From contig NZ_JAYRJY010000001.1 in the NCBI RefSeq assembly GCF_041906005.1, positions 3,038,001-3,102,000 of the forward strand: a stretch of DNA of 64,000 bases. Reading direction: 5' to 3'. Origin of the DNA: Ferrovibrio sp041906005 (GTDB lineage Bacteria; Pseudomonadota; Alphaproteobacteria; Ferrovibrionales; Ferrovibrionaceae). Position 1 is the stretch's first letter; the number at the start of each line of letters is the position of its first letter. The position numbers were made by a program, and so were the translations under genes. The notes under the pieces are model-generated. The model had not been told where the DNA came from, did no database searches, and saw only the letters and a program-made list of their open reading frames with translations. Positions 47,646 to 55,357 of this stretch are shown in pieces.

Positions 47646-48698
47646 ATGGGCGCACCGGGGCCGTTGAACCTGATCACCGACGTCGCGGGACTGCTGGTGG
47701 GCCATGCCGCCGATCCACGCCTGCGCAGCGGCGTTACAGTAGTTCTGCCCAATGCGCGTGCCGCCTGTTCGGTCGATGTGCGCGGTGGAGGATCTGGCAC
47801 GCGCGAAACCGATCTGCTGCGTCCCGAAGCCGCCATGTCTGGTGTGGATGCGGTGTGTCTTTCCGGTGGTTCTGCCTTCGGTCTGGATGCCGCCTCCGGC
47901 GTCATGCAATGGCTGGCCGAACGCGGCCGCGGGTTTCCGGTGCGTGGCAATGTGGTGCCCATCGTGCCGGCCGCAATCCTGTTCGACCTGGCCAATGGCG
48001 GCGACAAGGACTGGGGTGCCGAGCCGCCCTATCGCCGGCTGGGCCATGCCGCCTGCGACGCGGCCACGGGCGGTGCCTTTCCACTCGGCAATACCGGCGC
48101 CGGTTTTGGTGCGATGGCCGGCAAGCTGAAAGGCGGATTGGGCAGTGCGTCCTGGCAGGAAGCCGATGGTTTGATGGTTGCGGCACTGGTGGCCGTCAAC
48201 CCGGTGGGGAGCGTGCTCACGCCTGGAAACCGTGGCTTCTGGGCGCAACCCTGGGAACAGGGTGATGAGTTCGGTGGCCTGAATAGTGCCTTTGCCCGTG
48301 ATATTGACCTTGGCCTCGCTGCCGAATCCCGCATCGCCCGGCCGGTGCCAGGAGGGGATGTTGGCGGTCATACCTGCATCGGCGTGGTGGCCACCAATTC
48401 CGTGCTCGACAAGACTGGCCTGCGCCAGGTGGCGGCCATGGCCCATGATGGCCTGGCCCGCGCCGTGCGCCCGGTTCATACGCCGATGGATGGCGATACC
48501 ATCTTTGCGCTGGCCACCGCCGCGTGGCAGGATCAAGGTGCTGCAGTGAGCCGTGACTGGCTGATTGCCCGGGTCGGCAGCATTGCTGCCGATTGTATGG
48601 CCCGCGCTGTGGCGCGGGGCGTGTGGTCTGCCACGCCGCTGGAAGGCGAAGACTGCGCCGCAGCCCTGCTACGGCGCCAGGAGGAGGGAAAAAAATGA
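47646..48698 (+). CDS. P1-family peptidase (DmpA/L-aminopeptidase-like)
   Basis: A 350-aa member of the P1 (DmpA) family of N-terminal nucleophile aminopeptidases, which self-cleave into two chains. Family segments seen are SGGSAFGLDAASGVMQWL (about 74-91), the NTGAGFGAMAGK glycine turn, and the cleavage region GGHTCIGVVATN, where a Thr takes the nucleophile position. The ending AMAHDGLARAVRPVHTP is typical. Relatives remove N-terminal residues from short peptides or beta-amino peptides. The gene overlaps the next by 4 bp (ATGA), so peptidase and binding protein are made together. Confidence 0.88.
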   Translation: MGAPGPLNLITDVAGLLVGHAADPRLRSGVTVVLPNARAACSVDVRGGGSGTRETDLLRPEAAMSGVDAVCLSGGSAFGLDAASGVMQWLAERGRGFPVRGNVVPIVPAAILFDLANGGDKDWGAEPPYRRLGHAACDAATGGAFPLGNTGAGFGAMAGKLKGGLGSASWQEADGLMVAALVAVNPVGSVLTPGNRGFWAQPWEQGDEFGGLNSAFARDIDLGLAAESRIARPVPGGDVGGHTCIGVVATNSVLDKTGLRQVAAMAHDGLARAVRPVHTPMDGDTIFALATAAWQDQGAAVSRDWLIARVGSIAADCMARAVARGVWSATPLEGEDCAAALLRRQEEGKK

Positions 48699-50191
48699 CG
48701 CGACGCTGGATTTATCTATCTGCCACACTGGGGCTGGCGGCAGCCCTTGCAGCCATGCCGACGGTCGTCCAGGCACAGGCGAAGAAGGATTCACTGGTGC
48801 TGGCCATGACCTTGGAGCCGCCTGGTCTCGACCCCACCATCGCGCCGGCCGCCGCCATTGGCGAGGTGGTGCATTACAATATTTTTGAAGGCCTGACCAA
48901 AATTCTGGAAAACGGCGAGGTGGGCCCGCTGCTGGCCGACAGCTGGAGTGTTTCGCCTGACATGAAGGTGTTTACCTTCAAGCTGAAATCCGGCGTGAAG
49001 TTCAGCGACGGTACCACTTTTGATGCGGCTGATGTGAAATTCTCGTTTGAAACCTATGGCGGTGAGAAAAGCACCAACAAGCGCAAGGCGGTATTTGCCA
49101 ACATCGAGTCCATTGTCACGCCCGATCCGCTTACTGTGGCGATCACGCTGAAAAAGGCCGACCCGACCTTCCTGTTCAGCCTGGGCGAAAATACAGCCGT
49201 CATCACCGCGCCAGAAAGTGCAGCCACCAACGCCACCAAGCCGGTTGGGACGGGGCCTTACAAACTGGCGGAATGGGTGAAAGGCGACTCCGTAACTCTG
49301 GCGGCTAACGAGGCTTATCGTAATCCCGCCGCGATCAAGCTGAAGAGTGTGAAGATGCGCTTCATCGGTGACCAGGGCGCCCTGGTGGCAGCCATGCGCG
49401 CTGGCGACATCGATGCCGTGCCGATCGGCATCCTGGGCGAGAATGTGCGTGAATTCGAAAAAGACAAACGTTTCAAGGTCACCGCCGGCTCGACCGAGGG
49501 CGAGACCATGGTGATCATCAACAACAAGCGCAAACCGTTCGACGATGTGCGCGTGCGTCGGGCCTTGGCCTATGCCATTGATCGCGCCGCGGTGATCGAG
49601 GCGGCCTCCGCCGGCTATGGAAAGCCGATCGGCAGCCATTTCGCGCCGCATGATCCGGCCTATGTCGATCTGACCAAGATGTATCCGTACGATCCGGCCA
49701 AGGCGAAGGCGCTATTGAAGGAGGCGGGCGTCAGCAATCTGGAAGTTACCCTGCGCCTGCCGCCGCCGCCCTATGCCAAGCCGATTGGCGAAGTGGTCCA
49801 GGCCATGCTGAGTCAGGTTGGCATCAATGCCAAGATCGAGAATGTCGAATGGGCGCAGTGGCTCGACGGCACGTTCAAGAACAAGAACTACGATCTGACG
49901 GTCATCAGCCATGTCGAGCCGAACGACATCGTCAAATACGCCGAGCCCGACTACTACTTCCAGTACGACAGCCAGAAGGCCCGCGATCTGGTCGCCAAGG
50001 CCAACTCGACCCTGGACAAGGCCGAGCGCACCAGAGCCCTGCAGGATCTGCAGCAACTGTTGGCCGAGGACGCGGTCAATGTCTATCTCTACAACCTGCC
50101 GCGACTGGGTGTGTACAAGCAGGGCCTGACCGGCTTCTGGGTCAACGCGCCGATCTTCGTCAACGACCTGACTGCCGTGGCCTGGCAATAG
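48695..50191 (+). CDS. ABC transporter solute-binding protein (family 5)
   Basis: A 498-aa periplasmic receptor with a Sec signal peptide (residues 1-28, cleavage near VQAQA). Family 5 hallmarks are VVHYNIFEGLTKI near 60-72, KSGVKFSDGTTFDAADVKFS and PVGTGPYKLAEWVKGD. Typical ligands are di- or oligopeptides. It is translationally coupled to the P1 peptidase gene, which suggests peptide uptake and trimming. No permease or ATPase gene follows before the terminator, so it must use membrane components encoded elsewhere, perhaps the 28863-34883 importer. Confidence 0.9.
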   Translation: MTRRWIYLSATLGLAAALAAMPTVVQAQAKKDSLVLAMTLEPPGLDPTIAPAAAIGEVVHYNIFEGLTKILENGEVGPLLADSWSVSPDMKVFTFKLKSGVKFSDGTTFDAADVKFSFETYGGEKSTNKRKAVFANIESIVTPDPLTVAITLKKADPTFLFSLGENTAVITAPESAATNATKPVGTGPYKLAEWVKGDSVTLAANEAYRNPAAIKLKSVKMRFIGDQGALVAAMRAGDIDAVPIGILGENVREFEKDKRFKVTAGSTEGETMVIINNKRKPFDDVRVRRALAYAIDRAAVIEAASAGYGKPIGSHFAPHDPAYVDLTKMYPYDPAKAKALLKEAGVSNLEVTLRLPPPPYAKPIGEVVQAMLSQVGINAKIENVEWAQWLDGTFKNKNYDLTVISHVEPNDIVKYAEPDYYFQYDSQKARDLVAKANSTLDKAERTRALQDLQQLLAEDAVNVYLYNLPRLGVYKQGLTGFWVNAPIFVNDLTAVAWQ

Positions 50192-50212
50192 CCCCCTCGC
50201 CACGAGGCAACA

Positions 50213-50245
50213 AAAAAGCCCGCCGAAAGGCGGGCTTTTTCTTTG
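50213..50245. terminator. Bidirectional Rho-independent terminator
   Basis: AAAAAGCCCGCC, a GAAA loop and GGCGGGCTTTTT form a 12-bp stem with A and T tracts on both sides. It terminates the solute-binding-protein operon on the plus strand and the lipoprotein gene on the minus strand. Confidence 0.93.
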
Positions 50246-50261
50246 TTCGGATTAAACCGCG

Positions 50262-51458
50262 TCAGCGCACGAAGACATGCACTTCATTGGTGGCAGCCTG
50301 GATATTGCTGCCGGCCGAGACGTTCACGCGGCTGGCCGGCAGGCCCATATCGGCCAGCGAGCGGATCACGCGGTCGGCATTGCGGCGCGCTTGGTTCTGG
50401 TTGCTGGCCGTCTGAGCCTGGGTGCCACCGGCGGCCACGGCCACCACGTCGAACACGGCATTGGGCTTGCGCGCGATGGCCTGCGACACGGCGTTATACA
50501 AGGCCTGCTGATAGGGCACGTCAGCCCGGTCAAAGCGGATCACCACCAGCGGGGTGCGGCCGGCGGTGTTTGCCGGCGCAGCGCCCTGGTCGATGGCGGC
50601 AAACTGCTGGGCGCCGGCATAGAAATTGGCACGGTTGCCCAGGCCCGGGCCAAGCAACTCGCCCTGCTTGATCGCAGCCGACAGGGTGGTGAGGTTGGTG
50701 CGTTCGGCGCCGATGTAGTTGGTCTGGCGCGCCACATCCTGGCTCAGTTCGCCCAGCAGGCGGTCGATCAGAACCACCGTCTTGGCGGTTTCGTCTTCCA
50801 GCACGGCAAGCTGACGATGGTCCTCGTCGATGGCGCCCGACAGGCTGTAGGTCGATTTGATCGACTGCAGCAGGTAGGTCGACATTGCCGAATCGGCCGC
50901 CACCTGATTCGCCAGGTTGCTCATGTTGCCCACATCGGCGGCCATGCGGTCCAGGTCAGTCTGGGCCTGGGTCCACTGGCTGACCAGGATCGGGTTGCCC
51001 GGCGTGGTGCCCATTTGCAGACGGGTCGAAACCGCGGCCACGATACCGTGATAGCGCTGGGAATTCTGGGTGGCGCTGGCGCGCACCCCCTGCAACTGCT
51101 GGTTCCGCTGGGTCACCTGCTGCTGCAGCTGGGCCAGTTCGCCGCGCATCTGCTGCACCTTCTGGCCAACATAGGTGCCGGTGGCCTGGCCGGGGGTGAC
51201 GCCCGGGACGATGAAATTGGTGGTGCCCAGGACCGGGCCCGACTGGCCCAGCACCGGATTCGGGTTGGCCTCGGCGGCGGAGGGCGGGATCTGCTGGGTC
51301 AGGACCGGGGCAGGATTGCCGGCCGGGTCTTCGCCGGTGAGCGAAGGCCAGAGTTCGTCGCTCACATAGGAGCAGCCGGAAAGCAGCAAGGCCAAGGAAG
51401 CCGTGCTCGCCAGCAGCATACGGCGACCGAACACCAAATTACGAACAGGATTTGCCAT
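50262..51458 (-). CDS. Lipoprotein with coiled-coil region and OmpA-like C-terminal part
   Basis: A 398-aa exported lipoprotein. The signal peptide ends in the lipobox LLLSGC with lipidated Cys29. A Pro-rich linker follows, then a long Gln-rich helical region (about 95-290; QQMRGELAQLQQQVTQRNQQLQ) likely to form a coiled coil. The C-terminal domain holds NADRVIRSLADMGLPASRVNVSA, as in OmpA-type peptidoglycan-binding folds, though the classic NxxLSxxRAxxV motif is only partly matched. It may link the outer membrane and cell wall. Start 51458 is set by the signal peptide; a longer upstream frame is Arg-rich and non-conserved. Confidence 0.75.
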   Translation of the reverse strand: MANPVRNLVFGRRMLLASTASLALLLSGCSYVSDELWPSLTGEDPAGNPAPVLTQQIPPSAAEANPNPVLGQSGPVLGTTNFIVPGVTPGQATGTYVGQKVQQMRGELAQLQQQVTQRNQQLQGVRASATQNSQRYHGIVAAVSTRLQMGTTPGNPILVSQWTQAQTDLDRMAADVGNMSNLANQVAADSAMSTYLLQSIKSTYSLSGAIDEDHRQLAVLEDETAKTVVLIDRLLGELSQDVARQTNYIGAERTNLTTLSAAIKQGELLGPGLGNRANFYAGAQQFAAIDQGAAPANTAGRTPLVVIRFDRADVPYQQALYNAVSQAIARKPNAVFDVVAVAAGGTQAQTASNQNQARRNADRVIRSLADMGLPASRVNVSAGSNIQAATNEVHVFVR

Positions 51459-51723
51459 GCCGCGCCATCTCGCGTTGATGTTTCTCGTCACTGGTCTGCT
51501 GGCCTGGTGGGCCCCCCGTCGCATCCGGCGACGGCGCTGGACCAGCATGCCGCGCAAGCCTTCTGCGAACCCCGGCATTGTAGGAGGGGTCAGAACCGCC
51601 CGCAAGCATCTTCTGCCAGTAGAATCCGAGGGTTGCGCCGGATCAAAGCAATCCGGGATAGACCCTTGCGCTGCCCCGGCGAATTGAGTAGGTTCCGCCC
51701 CCGTTGCGGTACCCACCGCCTGC

Positions 51724-51800
51724 GCGCTCGTAGCTCAGCTGGATAGAGCACCAGACTACGAATCTGGGGGTCAGGAGTTCGAATCTCTTCGAGCGCGCCA
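51724..51800 (+). tRNA. tRNA-Arg (ACG)
   Basis: A 77-nt tRNA. The acceptor stem is GCGCTCG/CGAGCGC with discriminator G and encoded CCA, the D-stem GCTC/GAGC, the anticodon loop CTACGAA (anticodon ACG), and the T-arm with TTCGAAT. A34 would be deaminated to inosine by TadA to read CGU, CGC and CGA. It stands alone between the lipoprotein gene and the pseudoazurin gene. Confidence 0.97.
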
Positions 51801-51952
51801 TTTTCTCCAATCACTTAGCTCTCTAAAATATCCGCAGCGCGGCTAGCCAGCTTGCCGGGTCAATGCGCCCTTCGTGGGTCTGAAGGGCGGGTCCTGCCCG
51901 ACCTGATCCCGCCTTTTCAGTTCGGCCACCTGCCGGCTAGCCGATTCGGGGA

Positions 51953-52399
51953 TCACTTGCTGGCAAGTACCGGGTTGGCGAACAGCGTGGCAAACACCTG
52001 CCCGGCCTTGCCGGGGTGTTTCACGGCTTTCGCCTGATCCTGGTTGATGGGCGCTCCAACCACCACCATGCCGACCATGCCCATGCCGTAATGCGGCTTG
52101 CATTTGAAGCCATAGATGCCGGGTTTGTCGAATTTCACCGTGATGGCTTCGTTGACTTTGCCTGTGAAAGGCGCCGCTCCGTCGGGCAGCATGCCGGCAA
52201 TGGTCTCGACATTGTGGCCCTTGTTGACCGGTACGAACTTCACCGTATCACCGGGCGCGACCTTGACCAGGGCCGGCTCGAAGACCATTACGCCCACGGC
52301 ACCCTTGTCGAGCATTTTCACTTCGATCTCAGCAGCTGTCGCGGCACCGGAAATCGTGAACGCCGCGAGAGCGGCACCAAAAAACAAACCTGTACGCAT
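51953..52399 (-). CDS. Pseudoazurin (blue copper electron carrier)
   Basis: A 148-aa periplasmic type 1 copper protein with a signal peptide of about 23 residues. The four copper ligands are present: His62 (GHNVET), Cys100 and His103 (CKPH), and Met108. Pseudoazurins deliver electrons from the bc1 complex to nitrite reductase and NosZ, which fits the nos genes nearby. ATG 52399 is chosen because GGAG lies about 7 bp before it; longer starts have poorer spacing. Its promoter carries a Crp/Fnr-type box centred 41.5 bp upstream of the predicted transcript start. Confidence 0.93.
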   Translation of the reverse strand: MRTGLFFGAALAAFTISGAATAAEIEVKMLDKGAVGVMVFEPALVKVAPGDTVKFVPVNKGHNVETIAGMLPDGAAPFTGKVNEAITVKFDKPGIYGFKCKPHYGMGMVGMVVVGAPINQDQAKAVKHPGKAGQVFATLFANPVLASK

Positions 52400-52452
52400 C
52401 GCCATTCTCCATGTCACGGCGACGTCGGATGTGGCGCCGCCTTTCGCTCAGG

Positions 52453-52459
52453 TAGATAG
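52453..52459 (-). promoter_or_regulatory. Candidate -10 element of the pseudoazurin promoter
   Basis: The minus strand reads CTATCTA, matching the CTATnT form of alphaproteobacterial -10 elements. The TAT begins 29.5 bases from the centre of the Crp/Fnr-type box at 52481-52494, the same distance as at the nosR promoter. Confidence 0.55.
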
Positions 52460-52480
52460 CGGCGAGTGCATCCAGATTAT

Positions 52481-52494
52481 TTGTGCGATCGCAA
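52481..52494. promoter_or_regulatory. NnrR/Dnr-type box of the pseudoazurin promoter
   Basis: The 14-bp site read on the minus strand is TTGCG-ATCG-CACAA, the form reported for NnrR sites in Rhodobacter sphaeroides. It lies between the pseudoazurin gene and the divergent Crp/Fnr-type regulator gene and is centred where a class II activator would sit for pseudoazurin. Confidence 0.65.
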
Positions 52495-52588
52495 ACAGAA
52501 TTGAGAATCCGTCGAGGCCGGCCTGACTGGAAAGCCGGCGGCCTGCTTGATATCCTGCCGCGATCTGTTCTTCGGAAGGGCAGGCCGA

Positions 52589-53290
52589 ATGACCGCCATT
52601 GATCCATCGATAGTTGCCGAGATGCCCCTGTTCCGGGATCTGTCCCGCGATCAGATTAGGGGTATCCTGGACGGCGCCGTGTCGCGCCGTTACCCAAAAG
52701 GCAGCAATGTTTTCGAACAGGACGGCAAGGCGGAACATTTTTTCTTGCTTCTGAACGGCCATCTGCGTGTCGGGCGGCTGACGCCCGACGGACAGCAGGT
52801 GGTAGTCCGCTATATCGTTCCCGGCGATATCTTCGGCATCGCCATGGCGATCGGACGCGACACCTATCCGGCCACTGCCACCGCCATCGTCGAGAGCTTG
52901 GCGCTGGCTTGGTCGTCCTCCGCCTGGCCAGCTTTGGTGGCGAAATATCCGGTTCTTGCCGCCGGCACGATGCAGGCGCTGGGCAACAGACTGCAGGATG
53001 TGCAGGCCCGCGTGGTAGAGATGTCGACCGAGGAGGTTGAGCGACGCGTCGCCCATGCCCTGCTGCGCCTGGCCCGCCAGTCCGGCCGCAAGATCGAGCA
53101 GGGCATCGAGATCGATTTCCCGATTACCCGTCAGGACGTCGCAGAGATGACTGGCACCACCCTGCATACCGTCAGTCGAATTCTGAGCGCCTGGGAAGAT
53201 CGTGGCCTGGTGCAGGGCGGCCGACAGCGGATCATTCTGACGGACGCACATCGGCTGTTCCTGCTGGCGGAGGGTCAGTCCGAATCCTGA
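52589..53290 (+). CDS. Crp/Fnr-family regulator, NnrR/Dnr-like (probable NO-responsive)
   Basis: A 233-aa regulator. The effector-binding beta-roll occupies about 15-120, a dimerisation helix about 125-150, and a winged helix-turn-helix about 179-202 (TRQDVAEMTGTTLHTVSRIL). There is no cysteine in the whole protein, so it cannot carry the FNR iron-sulfur cluster. This fits the NnrR/Dnr group, which respond to NO through haem. The recognition helix has His where FNR has Glu (HTVSR against ETISR). It is divergent from pseudoazurin and lies at the head of the nos island, so it is the probable activator of the TTG-N8-CAA boxes found there. Confidence 0.88.
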   Translation: MTAIDPSIVAEMPLFRDLSRDQIRGILDGAVSRRYPKGSNVFEQDGKAEHFFLLLNGHLRVGRLTPDGQQVVVRYIVPGDIFGIAMAIGRDTYPATATAIVESLALAWSSSAWPALVAKYPVLAAGTMQALGNRLQDVQARVVEMSTEEVERRVAHALLRLARQSGRKIEQGIEIDFPITRQDVAEMTGTTLHTVSRILSAWEDRGLVQGGRQRIILTDAHRLFLLAEGQSES

Positions 53291-53484
53291 CCGCCCGCCG
53301 CCTGCCGCAAAGCGGATAGGAAAGGATCGGGTGGGATGCCATGGGCCCGACAGGCATCCTCAATGCTGTGAAAGCAGGCGATCGGGCAACCGACGCAGCG
53401 CATCCTGTGATCGAGAAAGACGCGGATCACCGCAGGTCTGCGGTGCAGGACATCGTCCACGATATCGTCAGGTCCGATTGCCAT
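53275..53484 (-). CDS. DUF1858 small protein
   Basis: A 69-aa cytoplasmic protein of the DUF1858 family, with the pattern DIVDDVLHRRPAVIRVF and the paired cysteines in MRCVGCPIACF. The family is common beside DUF2249 and denitrification genes, and the cysteines may bind metal or a cluster. ATG 53484 lacks a ribosome-binding site, but a -10-like CTATCA and a Crp/Fnr-type box upstream place the transcript start at or near the ATG, so it may be leaderless. Its 3' end overlaps the convergent regulator gene by 16 bp. Confidence 0.8.
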   Translation of the reverse strand: MAIGPDDIVDDVLHRRPAVIRVFLDHRMRCVGCPIACFHSIEDACRAHGIPPDPFLSALRQAAGGQDSD

Positions 53485-53517
53485 GCCGCCATGATAGGGA
53501 AAACGGACCGCGCGTCT

Positions 53518-53531
53518 TTGTCGCAGCGCAA
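53518..53531. promoter_or_regulatory. NnrR/Dnr-type box upstream of DUF1858
   Basis: The site TTGTC-GCAG-CGCAA (minus strand TTGCG-CTGC-GACAA) is in the gap between the DUF1858 and DUF59 genes. Its centre is 28.5 bases from TAT of the DUF1858 -10-like element, one base from the spacing at the nosR and pseudoazurin promoters. Confidence 0.5.
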
Positions 53532-53630
53532 GTTGGGCATCTGGTGCCGTCGCAGTACCGGAATTTGCGGCAGCACAAAGAAGAATCTCGTCCCGCACCG
53601 CATATGGGGCCTGTCCATGCGAGGTTACCC

Positions 53631-53954
53631 ATGACGACTCCAGCTATTCCGGCCGCACTCGATACCGATGTCCTCAACACACTGCAGGCCGTGATCGATC
53701 CGGAAGTGGGATTAAGCATTGTCGATCTCGGGCTGGTCTATCACGCGATGCGGACGGCGGATGCCATCGACGTTGCGATCACCCTCACCACGCGGGCCTG
53801 CCCGCTCGGGGCGATGATCGTGCGCGAGGCGGAAGATCGGCTGCGGCAGCGGTTTCCCGAAGCCGGCATGGTGGACGTCAAATTGGTCTGGGAGCCGCCA
53901 TGGAAGCCGGACCGCATCACCGAACAGGGCCGGGCAATGCTCGGCCGCCACTGA
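53631..53954 (+). CDS. DUF59/MIP18-type iron-sulfur assembly factor
   Basis: A 107-aa protein of the DUF59 (MIP18/SufT/PaaD) family. It has VIDPEVGLSIVDLGLVY (about 22-38) and ITLTTRACPLGAMI with the conserved Cys. Members help mature Fe-S or other metal centres. Its place between DUF1858 and DUF2249 genes in a nos island suggests support of metalloprotein assembly. It is divergent from the DUF1858 gene and precedes the DUF2249 gene by 10 bp. Confidence 0.88.
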   Translation: MTTPAIPAALDTDVLNTLQAVIDPEVGLSIVDLGLVYHAMRTADAIDVAITLTTRACPLGAMIVREAEDRLRQRFPEAGMVDVKLVWEPPWKPDRITEQGRAMLGRH

Positions 53955-53964
53955 GGAGGCCGCG

Positions 53965-54210
53965 ATGAGCGCCGATACCGTCACCACCACCATCGATGTC
54001 CGTGAGATTGCGCCACGCATGCGCCATCCGCTGATTTTCCAGACTTTCCTCGACCTCACACCGGGACAGGCATTCCTGCTGGTGAACGATCATGATCCCA
54101 AACCGCTTTACTACCAGTTCAACGCCGAATTCCCCGGCCTGTTCGACTGGACCTACCAGGAGCAGGGACCCGATGTTTGGCAGGTGCGGATCGGCCGTGC
54201 CGCGGCTTGA
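53965..54210 (+). CDS. DUF2249 protein
   Basis: An 81-aa protein of the DUF2249 family, recognised by IDVREIAPRMRHPLIFQTF and FLLVNDHDPKPLYYQF near the middle. Family members are small sulfurtransferase-like (TusA-like) folds frequently found with denitrification, hemerythrin and nitrite-reductase accessory genes. No enzymatic activity is known to me. It overlaps the start region of the following membrane protein gene. Confidence 0.88.
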   Translation: MSADTVTTTIDVREIAPRMRHPLIFQTFLDLTPGQAFLLVNDHDPKPLYYQFNAEFPGLFDWTYQEQGPDVWQVRIGRAAA

Positions 54211-55357
54211 GCACATACTGCCGGCGGCGATGCGGAACCCCCTGCGGTTCCGCATCCTGCTGCTGCTGCTCGGCGGCATGAGTCTGTTCGTCGGGCTGTG
54301 TAGTGGCCTGTGGCGGCTGGGCTGGGTTTTGCCGCATGGCGCATCTTTCGCGCAGTTGCACGGCCCTTTGATGATTTCGGGTCTGTTTGGCTCGCTGATC
54401 AGCCTGGAACGGGCCGTCGCACTGGCGCGCCCTTGGGCTTATCTGGGGCCGATCGCGACGGGGCTGGGCAGCCTGATGCTGCTTGTCGGCCTGCCGCCGG
54501 TTTTCGGCGCATCGGCCTATCTGCTGGCTAGCGGTGTGCTGGCATTCGCATCCCTGCTGATCCTGCGCCAGCAGCCGGCCCTGTTCACCGGCGCCTTGCT
54601 GTTCGGTGCGCTCGCGTGGCTGGCTGGCAACCTGCTCTGGCTGCTAGGCGGCGCGGTCCCGGATTTGGTTGGCTGGTGGCTGGTTTTTCTTATCCTCACC
54701 ATCGCAGGTGAACGTCTGGAAATGAGTCGCCTGCTGCCGCGCAAATCCGGCAGCGAAGCGTTGTTCGTCATGGTCATTGGCCTGCTCGCCGTCGGCGCCC
54801 GCAATGGCCCGATGGACGACAATGGGGCTGTGCTGTTCGGCTTCGGTCTACTGGCGGCGACAATATGGCTGTTCCGCCATGATATTGCCCGGCGCACTGT
54901 GCAGCAAAAAGGCCAGACCAGGTTCTTCGCCATCTGCATGCTGCTGGGATATGCCTGGTTGGGTCTGGCCGGCGCTGCCTTGCTGTTATGGCCGCCAGGA
55001 GTTACGGCTTTCGGCTATGATGTCGCACTGCATGCCGTCCTGATTGGTTTCGTGATCTCTATGGTGTTCGGTCATGCGTTGATCATCCTGCCGGCCGTGA
55101 CGCAATGGCGCGTCGTTTACACGCCGTGGCTCTATCTGCCTTTGGCGCTGCTGCACCTTTCGGTGCTGCTGCGCGTGGTAGGCGGCCTTGCGGAAGGGGC
55201 CGGACTACGGCAGGGCAGCGGCATCGTCACGGTACTGGCGATTGTGGCATTTATGCTGACCATGGCTGCCGCCACGTGGCGCTTCCGCCGAGACGCCAGG
55301 AATACCCATGCAACGCTTCAACCGCCCGGCAGCGCCTTGCCCAAAGCGCGAAGTTGA
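54197..55357 (+). CDS. NnrS-like multi-pass membrane protein
   Basis: A polytopic inner-membrane protein of 375-386 aa with about ten to twelve helices and conserved intramembrane histidines (AQLHGPLMISGLFGSLISLE, then LHAVLIGFVISMVFGHALIILP). This pattern resembles NnrS, a haem- and copper-containing protein linked to NO resistance and denitrification, though it is shorter and divergent. The start is uncertain: GTG 54197, overlapping the DUF2249 stop, is preferred for coupling; ATG 54230 is the alternative. Its end overlaps the convergent ferritin-like gene by 40 bp. Confidence 0.68.
   Translation: MPRLEHILPAAMRNPLRFRILLLLLGGMSLFVGLCSGLWRLGWVLPHGASFAQLHGPLMISGLFGSLISLERAVALARPWAYLGPIATGLGSLMLLVGLPPVFGASAYLLASGVLAFASLLILRQQPALFTGALLFGALAWLAGNLLWLLGGAVPDLVGWWLVFLILTIAGERLEMSRLLPRKSGSEALFVMVIGLLAVGARNGPMDDNGAVLFGFGLLAATIWLFRHDIARRTVQQKGQTRFFAICMLLGYAWLGLAGAALLLWPPGVTAFGYDVALHAVLIGFVISMVFGHALIILPAVTQWRVVYTPWLYLPLALLHLSVLLRVVGGLAEGAGLRQGSGIVTVLAIVAFMLTMAAATWRFRRDARNTHATLQPPGSALPKARS

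Noticed and set aside
52515..52550. GC-rich inverted segments before the Crp/Fnr-type regulator gene
   Set aside because: A stem with a long loop and no U-tract; common by chance in this GC-rich DNA.
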